Assembly: GCA_002403445.1 (NCBI GenBank)
Contig: DHHU01000048.1
Coordinates: 4,062 to 9,350, forward strand
Reading direction: 5' to 3'
Source of the DNA: Salinisphaeraceae bacterium UBA4764
GTDB lineage: Bacteria; Pseudomonadota; Gammaproteobacteria; Nevskiales; Salinisphaeraceae
DNA: 5,289 nucleotides
Shown in pieces: positions 1-4,959 of the stretch (within the stretch, counting starts at the first letter, position 1; each line of letters begins with the position of its first letter). The position numbers and the translations under genes were made by a program. The notes beneath the pieces were generated by a model that was not told where the DNA came from, made no database searches, and saw only the letters and a list, made by a program, of their open reading frames with translations.

Positions 1-9
1 TTTGACCGA

Positions 10-660
10 TTACGAAACGCTATCGTCGAATGACGCGCGCCCATGCAAGTGGACATCCAGTTCACCCAGTTCTGTTCGAGCATCAAGCGGCCAGTCCACG
101 TCGAGTGTGACGCCGTTTGCATGGTAAGTGGCCTCGACGATCCGGGCTTCGTGCGTGGCAAGCCAAGCGCGAGCCGGTTGTTCGTCAGCGAAGGTCAGGC
201 CGAGTGTTACGCGCCGTCTTGGCACAAAGGTTTGAGTCGACAGCGCTGCAAGCGTTTCACTAACGGTCTGTGCGTAGGCTCGCGCGAGGCCGCCCGTGCC
301 GAGTTTGTGGCCACCGAAATAGCGAATGACGACACAGGCGATACATCCAAGGCCGCTGCCTTCCAGCACATGGAACATCGGTCGTCCGGCCGTTCCCCCG
401 GGTTCACCGTCGTCGTCGAAGCCGATGAACCGGTTGTCGCCGGGCGGCCCGGCGATCCATGCTGAACAGTGATGGGACGCGTCGGGATGGTGCTGACGTG
501 ACCGTTCGCGCAATCGGTATGCATCCTCGATTCCGTCAATACCGGCACACCAGCCGATAAAACGGCTTCTTTTGCTCTCGTGGGTAGTCGTATAAGGCTT
601 ATCGACATCGGAAGCTGGCACAGTAAAGCGGATTGGAACATCGCTCGAATGTTCGCTCAT
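10..660 (-). CDS. yigZ: YigZ/IMPACT (UPF0029) family protein
   Basis: This is a 216-aa protein of the conserved YigZ/IMPACT family. Bacterial members are soluble proteins of unresolved biochemical role; eukaryotic IMPACT acts in translational control through GCN1, and that role should not be transferred here. Counting from the upstream GTG (675), the family marks are KRSRFI at residues 35-40, HPDASHHCSAW at 63-73, DDDGEPGGTAGRPM at 87-100 and the glycine-rich signature VVIRYFGGHKLGTGGLARAY at 115-134. These make up the N-terminal UPF0029 domain (about 30-145). Residues of about 155-210 fit the C-terminal DUF1949 ferredoxin-like domain. Length is close to E. coli YigZ (about 204 aa), so the gene looks intact. 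The start is uncertain: ATG at 660 or in-frame GTG at 675, and neither has a Shine-Dalgarno sequence. I prefer 660 because it overlaps the stop of a tiny upstream ORF (ATGA). It is the last of three minus-strand genes. Family assignment is secure; function is unknown. Confidence 0.93.
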   Translation of the reverse strand: MSEHSSDVPIRFTVPASDVDKPYTTTHESKRSRFIGWCAGIDGIEDAYRLRERSRQHHPDASHHCSAWIAGPPGDNRFIGFDDDGEPGGTAGRPMFHVLEGSGLGCIACVVIRYFGGHKLGTGGLARAYAQTVSETLAALSTQTFVPRRRVTLGLTFADEQPARAWLATHEARIVEATYHANGVTLDVDWPLDARTELGELDVHLHGRASFDDSVS

Positions 661-676
661 CGGTAAGGGGCCCACA

Positions 677-730
677 TCACAACAGTGCCAAAATCGTTTG
701 AGTTGGCCGCAACGACTTAATAATGGCCAT
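677..730 (-). CDS. candidate 17-codon leader ORF upstream of yigZ
   Basis: A short ORF starts with ATG at 730 and encodes MAIIKSLRPTQTILALL. It has one of the best ribosome-binding sites in the window: GGAGAGGGG at 741-733, with GGAG ending 7 nt before the ATG. Its TGA stop (679-677) overlaps an ATG (TGATG) that opens a six-codon frame, MWAPYR. The stop of that frame (659-657) overlaps the yigZ ATG at 660 (ATGA). yigZ itself has no visible Shine-Dalgarno sequence, so ribosomes loading here could reach it by termination-reinitiation. This is seen in the sequence but unproven. The peptide matches no family I recognise, and it contains no run of one amino acid typical of attenuators. A chance ORF, or an old N-terminal extension separated by a frame change, are alternatives. 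Confidence 0.35.
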   Translation of the reverse strand: MAIIKSLRPTQTILALL

Positions 731-732
731 GA

Positions 733-741
733 CCCCTCTCC
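733..741 (-). promoter_or_regulatory. strong Shine-Dalgarno before the leader ORF
   Basis: On the minus strand the bases read GGAGAGGGG, followed by TC and the ATG at 730. GGAG lies 7 nt from the start codon, which is near-ideal spacing. No long ORF begins there, so the site either serves the 17-codon leader or is a coincidence. It is the main reason the leader ORF is listed. Confidence 0.45.
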
Positions 742-801
742 ATTGACTTGTCAGAAGCAGGCAAGGGGGCAATGTCCGCCGCTTGACCTGTGCCAACGGC
801 T

Positions 802-1206
802 TTACCCTGTCGCCGGCCTGCGGAACCAGGCATTGCCAGGGTTACCGTAGACGAGATAGAAACCTCCCAGTTGTGCCACTCCCTGAGCAAGTGTCAGTGT
901 GGCCGCCACCGGAAAGCGTCCAAAATGTTCGAAGGCGATGGGCAGCGAAGGCGCAATACCCAGAAGAAACAGAGTGAGCATGACGCCACGCGCCCAGCCG
1001 GTTCCCTGTTGTATATAGACGATCGCCAACGCCATAAGCCCGTAGATAATCAAAAACGAAACGATGACGACGCCGTGGTGATGGCCTGCAGCGGGCGTGG
1101 CCAAGGAAATAACGAGTTTCGCCACTGCCAGCCCGATTGTGAGCCAGAAAAGCCCCAGCGCCCAAATGACCTGCCTCGGCGTCGATGGGTTAGTGCTGTT
1201 CGCCAT
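802..1206 (-). CDS. small four-helix integral membrane protein, unknown function
   Basis: This 134-aa protein is strongly hydrophobic, and I do not recognise its family. Four membrane segments are evident at about residues 12-34, 46-65, 73-92 and 99-121. A short polar N-terminus of about 10 residues precedes them, a histidine triplet (HHH, 42-44) lies in the loop between helices 1 and 2, and the basic tail is AWFRRPATG. There is no cleavable signal peptide or catalytic motif that I can see. The ATG at 1206 is the only usable start: reading upstream in frame there is no ATG, GTG or TTG before a TAA at 1242-1240. No Shine-Dalgarno sequence precedes it. It follows fumC by 99 bp on the same strand, so it may be co-transcribed with fumC, but two potential hairpins lie in that gap. 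The opposite-strand frame gives a highly polar, non-protein-like sequence, which supports this strand. It is probably an inner-membrane protein; the role is unknown. Confidence 0.75.
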   Translation of the reverse strand: MANSTNPSTPRQVIWALGLFWLTIGLAVAKLVISLATPAAGHHHGVVIVSFLIIYGLMALAIVYIQQGTGWARGVMLTLFLLGIAPSLPIAFEHFGRFPVAATLTLAQGVAQLGGFYLVYGNPGNAWFRRPATG

Positions 1207-1258
1207 AAAATGTGTTGGAAGGGTCGGTTCGCTACACCATTAAGAAACACGTGGGGCT

Positions 1259-1282
1259 GTTCGCGCGCCGCGACACGCGAAC
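1259..1282 (-). other. inverted repeat in the gap after fumC
   Basis: GTTCGCG (1259-1265) and CGCGAAC (1276-1282) form a perfect 7-bp stem with a 10-nt loop, about 24 bp downstream of the fumC stop. No run of T follows directly on the minus strand (the next bases are AGCCCCACG), so it is not a textbook intrinsic terminator. It could be a weak terminator or a 3'-end stabilising hairpin for fumC mRNA, or it could arise by chance in GC-rich DNA. Confidence 0.35.
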
Positions 1283-1298
1283 GCACCCGCCATAGGTC

Positions 1299-1324
1299 GG
1301 GCGGCCTATTGTTGAATGCCGCCC
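1299..1324 (-). other. hairpin with the fumC stop codon in its loop
   Basis: GGGCGGC (1318-1324 read on the minus strand) pairs with GCCGCCC (1299-1305 read on the minus strand) to give a perfect 7-bp, all-GC stem. The 12-nt loop carries the last codons of fumC (ATT CAA CAA) and the TAG stop. No T tract follows. Such a structure could affect termination or protect the 3' end, but this is inferred from base pairing only. Confidence 0.4.
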
Positions 1325-2709
1325 TGGGTCAGGGCTTTCGGATCAAGCAGACGAGCGAGATCATCTTCGCTTAAATCGGTTTGCTCCTTGGCCAGCTCCT
1401 TGATTGGGCGGCCTTCCTTGTAGGCTTGCTTGGCGATGGCCGCGCCCTTGTCGTAGCCGATGACCGCGTTGAGTGCGGTAACCAGAATCGGGTTTTTCGC
1501 TAACGCGTTATCGAGTTTGTTCTGATTGACGCTGAACCCAGCGATCGCCTTGTCGGCCAACACGTTGCAGGTATGGGTGAGCAATTCGATGGATTGCAAA
1601 AGATTGTAGGCCACCACCGGCAACATAACGTTGAGCTGGAAATTGCCCGACTGGCCAGCAATAGAGATGGTGCTGTCATTGCCCATCACTTGCGCGGCAA
1701 CCATCGCGGCGGATTCCGGAATCACCGGATTAACCTTGCCCGGCATGATGCTAGACCCCGGCTGCAGCGTGGGCAGTTGTATTTCGCCCAGGCCCGCCAG
1801 CGGGCCGGAATTCATCCAGCGCAGGTCATTGGCGATCTTCATGATCGAAACGGCCGTGGTCTTGAGCTGGCCGGACAACTCGACTGCCGCGTCCTGCGAC
1901 GACAGGCTTTCAAAGTAGTTATCGGCCGCATGGAACTGGCAGCCGGTCGTATCGGTGAGCGCGTCGGCGATACGCTTGCCGAACTCGGGATGCGCGTTAA
2001 TACCGGTGCCCACGGCAGTACCGCCCTGAGCCAGTTCACGCAGCCGATTGAGTGTGGACTCGACGCGCTGACGATTGGAGTCCATCTGCGCGGCCCAGCC
2101 GCCGAGTTCCTGATCGAAACGCACGGGCATGGCATCCATCAGATGCGTCCGCCCAGTCTTGACCACGTCGGCCAAATCCTGACCTTTCCGGGTCAGCGTG
2201 TCACGCATATGCGTCAGTGCCGGCAAGAGTTGTTTTTCACACTCGACGACTGCTGCTACGTGGATTGACGTAGGTATAACGTCGTTCGACGACTGCCCCA
2301 TGTTGACGTGGTCGTTTGGGTGCACGATCTCGCCGGCCACACTAGTTGCGAGATGGGCGATCACCTCGTTGGCATTCATGTTAGTGGAGGTACCCGAGCC
2401 GGTCTGAAAAATATCCACCGGGAATTGATCATCGTGATCACCGCGGGCCACCGCGTTAGCGGCATGGATGATGGCTTCAGCTACGTCGGTTTCGAGCAGC
2501 TTGAGGTCCCGATTGACTCTTGCCGCGCTGCTCTTGATCAAACCCAAGGCGTTGATCTGAGCCCGCGGTGCGCGCAGGTTTGATACCGGAAAATTTTCGA
2601 CCGCTCGCTGAGTCTGGGCGCCCCAGAAAGCATCGGCCGGGACTTCCAGCTCACCGAGACTGTCTTTTTCCGTGCGGGTACTTTGGTTACCGGATTGTGC
2701 GTTGGCCAT
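1306..2709 (-). CDS. fumC: class II fumarate hydratase (fumarase C)
   Basis: This cytoplasmic TCA-cycle enzyme interconverts fumarate and L-malate. Class II enzymes are iron-free homotetramers of the aspartase/fumarase superfamily. From the ATG at 2709 the protein is 467 aa, the same length as E. coli FumC. Family marks, numbered from this start, are GSGTSTNMNANE (about 104-115), GQSSND (138-143), TGRTHLMDAMP (about 185-195, with catalytic-site His189 matching E. coli His188) and the mobile-loop signature GSSIMPGKVNP (318-328), which holds the catalytic serine and Lys325. An in-frame ATG at 2748 would add 13 residues (MSFGTPDDDEGAS). I reject it because 2709 has a Shine-Dalgarno sequence, AGGGAG, 5 nt upstream, whereas 2748 has none and sits just downstream of a -10-like box. 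The gene is divergent from purB, and the unknown membrane protein follows 99 bp downstream. Identity as fumarase rather than aspartase rests on overall resemblance to FumC and is firm. Confidence 0.96.
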   Translation of the reverse strand: MANAQSGNQSTRTEKDSLGELEVPADAFWGAQTQRAVENFPVSNLRAPRAQINALGLIKSSAARVNRDLKLLETDVAEAIIHAANAVARGDHDDQFPVDIFQTGSGTSTNMNANEVIAHLATSVAGEIVHPNDHVNMGQSSNDVIPTSIHVAAVVECEKQLLPALTHMRDTLTRKGQDLADVVKTGRTHLMDAMPVRFDQELGGWAAQMDSNRQRVESTLNRLRELAQGGTAVGTGINAHPEFGKRIADALTDTTGCQFHAADNYFESLSSQDAAVELSGQLKTTAVSIMKIANDLRWMNSGPLAGLGEIQLPTLQPGSSIMPGKVNPVIPESAAMVAAQVMGNDSTISIAGQSGNFQLNVMLPVVAYNLLQSIELLTHTCNVLADKAIAGFSVNQNKLDNALAKNPILVTALNAVIGYDKGAAIAKQAYKEGRPIKELAKEQTDLSEDDLARLLDPKALTQGGIQQ

Positions 2710-2714
2710 CGAGG

Positions 2715-2720
2715 CTCCCT
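2715..2720 (-). promoter_or_regulatory. Shine-Dalgarno that fixes the fumC start
   Basis: The minus strand reads GAGGGAG, then CCTCG, then ATG at 2709, a 5-nt spacing. It supports the 467-aa FumC over a 480-aa form starting at 2748, whose upstream bases are AT-rich with no purine run. Confidence 0.7.
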
Positions 2721-2750
2721 CATCATCGTCAGGCGTGCCGAAACTCATCT

Positions 2751-2781
2751 AATATAACGCAGCCTGCTTTTGCATTCGCAA
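2751..2781 (-). promoter_or_regulatory. candidate fumC promoter
   Basis: TATATT (2756-2751, minus strand) matches the sigma70 -10 consensus at 5 of 6 positions. TTGCGA (2781-2776) matches the -35 box at 4 of 6, but the 19-bp spacer is longer than the optimum. A transcript from this site would begin close to the ATG at 2748, leaving about 35 nt of leader before the preferred start at 2709. No regulator site is recognised. Confidence 0.4.
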
Positions 2782-2788
2782 CGCTGCC

Positions 2789-2921
2789 GATCAAGGACCC
2801 GGCTTAATGGGGGACTCAGTTTGGCCTAATGCACAAATAGCCCACGGCGGCCATGGTGTAACTCGGATCAAGGGAATCCTTTAGAATTGACCAGGTCCAG
2901 ATTTTTCAACATCCCGATCAA
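2789..2921. repeat. GATCAA short repeats in the fumC-purB intergenic region
   Basis: GATCAAGG occurs at 2789-2796 and again at 2866-2873. A third GATCAA (2916-2921) runs into the purB start codon. They lie in the same orientation, with start-to-start spacings of 77 and 50 bp. The spacings are not whole helical turns in any obvious way, and the motif is short, so a shared protein-binding site is only a possibility. Confidence 0.2.
2882..2887 (+). promoter_or_regulatory. candidate -10 box for purB
   Basis: TAGAAT matches the sigma70 -10 consensus at 5 of 6 positions and lies 33 bp before the purB ATG. No good -35 hexamer stands 16-18 bp upstream (the best there is TAACTC), so an activator or another promoter may be needed. 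TTGACC at 2887-2892 resembles a -35 box, but nothing like a -10 box follows at the right distance. Confidence 0.3.
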
Positions 2922-4327
2922 TGTCCCTTGACTTAAATGCACTCACGGCGGTTTCGCCGATTGACGGCCGCTATGGTCGCAAGACGGCTCCACTGCGCGC
3001 CGTTGCCAGTGAATACGCGCTTATACGCTATCGCGTGATCGTCGAAATAACATGGCTGAAAATTCTGGCTGCCGAACCGGCCGTGGCCGACATCGACGAG
3101 TTGTCTCCCAGTGCCGAAATCCAGCTAGACGCCATCATCGACAACTTCGACGTGGCCCAAGCCGAACGCGTTAAGGCCCTCGAGGCCAAGACCAATCACG
3201 ATGTCAAGGCTGTGGAATATTATTTACGCGAATGCGTGGCCAACCATGCCGAACTGGCGGGCGTCAGCGAGTTCATTCACTTTGCAGCTACCTCCGAGGA
3301 CATCAATAATCTGGCGTATTCGATAATGCTGTCTCAAGCACGCGACGAGCACATTCTGCCGCGTGTGGACGATGTCTTGAACTCTATCCGCCATTTAGCG
3401 CGCAACAGTGCTGGCCTTGCCATGTTGGCGCGTACCCACGGCCAGCCGGCTTCACCCACAACGCTCGGCAAGGAGATGGCGGTCTTCGCGGGGCGAATCG
3501 AACGCCAACGTGAACAACTGGCCAGCGTGGCTATATTGGGGAAGATGAATGGCGCTGTAGGCAACTATAACGCGCACTTGGCAGCTTATCCCGATGCCGA
3601 CTGGCCGGGCATTGCCCACCGATTGATAGAGCGGCTGGGCCTGCACGCAAGCCCTATCACCACCCAGATCGAACCGCACGACTTCATTGCCGAATACGCT
3701 CACGCCATTACGCGTTTGAATACGGTACTTACCGATTTTGCCCGAGACCTATGGGGATATATCTCCCTCGGCTATTTCCGCCAAGCCAGCTTAGCCGGCG
3801 AAGTCGGCTCTTCAACCATGCCGCACAAGGTCAATCCAATCGACTTTGAAAACGCCGAAGGCAATCTCGGCATCGCCAATGCCTTGTTCGAGCACTTTGC
3901 GCATAAGCTGCCAATCTCGCGCTTTCAACGCGATCTCACTGATTCCACGGTACTACGCAACCTGGGTGTGGCGATCAGCCACGGCGAATTGGCCTATGGG
4001 TCGTTGCTGCGCGGTATGTCAAAAATTGAACCGGATGCTGACCGAATTGCCACCGATCTGGGTTCTAACTGGATGGTGCTGGCCGAGGCCATCCAGACCG
4101 TCATGCGCGCCCGGGGTGTGCCTGGCGCCTACGAGCAACTCAAGACATTGACGCGCGGCCGCGTTATCGACGCCGATGTGGTACACCAGTTCATTGCCAC
4201 GCTCGACATTCCCGACTCCGACAAGCAAAGGCTGACTGCTATTCGCCCGGCCGACTACGTGGGCAATGCCCCCGAACAGGCACGTGCCTTTAGCCACGAC
4301 AACCGCACACAAGAAATCAGCCACTAA
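2921..4327 (+). CDS. purB: adenylosuccinate lyase
   Basis: PurB acts twice in purine synthesis in the cytoplasm. It splits SAICAR to AICAR and adenylosuccinate to AMP, releasing fumarate each time. The 468-aa protein has the family marks in order: TAVSPIDGRYG near the N-terminus (9-19), KTNHDVKAVEYYLRE (90-104), FIHFAATSEDINN (118-130), RTHGQPASPTTLGKEM (171-186, general-acid/base His173), NGAVGNYNAH (210-219), TTQIEPHDFIAE (247-258) and the superfamily signature GEVGSSTMPHKVNP (293-306, catalytic-loop Ser297/Ser298). Numbering runs about 2 ahead of E. coli PurB. The C-terminus is about 10 residues longer than in E. coli and polar. The ATG at 2921 places the N-terminal motif correctly, but no Shine-Dalgarno sequence precedes it (ATTTTTCAACATCCCGATCA). 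It is divergent from fumC and is followed after 2 nt by a nitroreductase gene, a likely operon. In E. coli purB instead follows hflD. Confidence 0.97.
   Translation: MSLDLNALTAVSPIDGRYGRKTAPLRAVASEYALIRYRVIVEITWLKILAAEPAVADIDELSPSAEIQLDAIIDNFDVAQAERVKALEAKTNHDVKAVEYYLRECVANHAELAGVSEFIHFAATSEDINNLAYSIMLSQARDEHILPRVDDVLNSIRHLARNSAGLAMLARTHGQPASPTTLGKEMAVFAGRIERQREQLASVAILGKMNGAVGNYNAHLAAYPDADWPGIAHRLIERLGLHASPITTQIEPHDFIAEYAHAITRLNTVLTDFARDLWGYISLGYFRQASLAGEVGSSTMPHKVNPIDFENAEGNLGIANALFEHFAHKLPISRFQRDLTDSTVLRNLGVAISHGELAYGSLLRGMSKIEPDADRIATDLGSNWMVLAEAIQTVMRARGVPGAYEQLKTLTRGRVIDADVVHQFIATLDIPDSDKQRLTAIRPADYVGNAPEQARAFSHDNRTQEISH
4278..4289. other. 12-bp perfect palindrome near the purB 3' end
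   Basis: AGGCACGTGCCT is its own reverse complement. It lies inside purB codons for Gln-Ala-Arg-Ala-Phe, 40 bp before the nitroreductase ATG. A binding site or weak hairpin is possible. Ordinary codon choice could also produce it, so no function is assigned. Confidence 0.25.
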
Positions 4328-4329
4328 CT

Positions 4330-4941
4330 ATGGATGTCCTTGAAGCCATCGAGACCCGACGCTCGACGCGCCATTTCGATCCCAACCACCGCATGAGCGA
4401 CGCCGAGATCGACACACTCATGTACTACATTCGCTGCGCCCCGACCGCGTTCAATATCCAGAACTGGCGGTTTGTGGCCGTACAGGACGCCGAACTGCGC
4501 GCTGAAATCCGCCAGGCTGCCTGGGATCAACCGCAGATTACCGAAGCCTCACTCGTACTGGTCTTCTGCCTTGATTTGAAAAGCTGGGCCAAGTCGCCGC
4601 AATATTACTGGCGCCATGCTCCACAGGCCGTCGCCGAGTCGATGGTTCGCCGCATCGAGCACTTCTACCGTGACGATGAACAACTACAGCGTGACGAAGG
4701 CATGCGTTCGTGCGGCATCGCCGCCCAGACCGCCATGCTGGCCGCAAAAGGCTTGGGCTATGACTCGTGCGCCATGGACGGCTTCGATTTCAAGCGCGTC
4801 GGCCATCTCATTAACCTGCCGCCGGATCATCGAATCAGCCTGATCGTGACCGTAGGCAAGGCCCTGAACCCGCCCTATCCGCGGAGCGGCCCGGTAGCCA
4901 ACGAAGAAGTCTTCGTGCGCGACACGTTCCCCGACGTCTGA
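4330..4941 (+). CDS. nitroreductase-family FMN oxidoreductase
   Basis: This 203-aa protein belongs to the nitroreductase superfamily, whose members are usually cytoplasmic homodimers that bind FMN and reduce nitro compounds, quinones or flavin-like substrates with NAD(P)H. The N-terminal MDVLEAIETRRSTRHF carries the phosphate-binding Arg/Ser motif (RRSTR, 10-14). APTAFNIQNWRF (37-48) is the FMN-contacting Asn-x-Gln-x-Trp-Arg-type segment. GMRSCGIAAQTAMLAAKGLGYD (124-145) is the conserved helix, followed by SCAMDGFD (146-153). VTVGKALNP (173-181) matches the usual C-terminal strand and turn. The length is normal. The ATG is 2 nt after the purB stop and has no Shine-Dalgarno sequence, so translation is probably coupled to purB. 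It converges with the thioesterase gene downstream. The physiological substrate cannot be predicted, and no specific symbol such as nfsA or nfsB is warranted. Confidence 0.9.
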   Translation: MDVLEAIETRRSTRHFDPNHRMSDAEIDTLMYYIRCAPTAFNIQNWRFVAVQDAELRAEIRQAAWDQPQITEASLVLVFCLDLKSWAKSPQYYWRHAPQAVAESMVRRIEHFYRDDEQLQRDEGMRSCGIAAQTAMLAAKGLGYDSCAMDGFDFKRVGHLINLPPDHRISLIVTVGKALNPPYPRSGPVANEEVFVRDTFPDV

Positions 4942-4959
4942 CCTGCCTCAGTCCACCGC

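Noticed and set aside
43..465. 140-codon plus-strand open frame antisense to yigZ
   Set aside because: It is opposite the conserved UPF0029 domain. It has no recognisable motif and no ribosome site.
1242..1298. Classical intrinsic terminator after fumC
   Set aside because: GC-rich stems are present in the gap, but no T tract follows either of them on the minus strand.
790..1374. 194-codon plus-strand open frame opposite the membrane protein and the end of fumC
   Set aside because: It is highly polar, rich in Arg, Gln and Asp, with no recognisable domain. It lies antisense to a coherent four-helix protein and to the FumC C-terminus, and looks like a GC-rich shadow frame.
1573..2268. 231-codon plus-strand open frame antisense to fumC
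   Set aside because: It lies wholly opposite the strongly conserved FumC coding sequence. Its His/Arg/Gly-rich composition is typical of the complementary frame of a conserved gene, with no domain of its own.
2771..2790. Possible PurR-type operator near CGCAACGCTGCC upstream of purB
   Set aside because: The match to the E. coli PUR box is poor: the central spacing and the right half do not fit, so it is not reported as an operator.
2887..2892. TTGACC as a -35 box for purB
   Set aside because: The hexamer 17 bp downstream is CATCCC, which is not a -10 sequence, and transcription would begin at or past the start codon.
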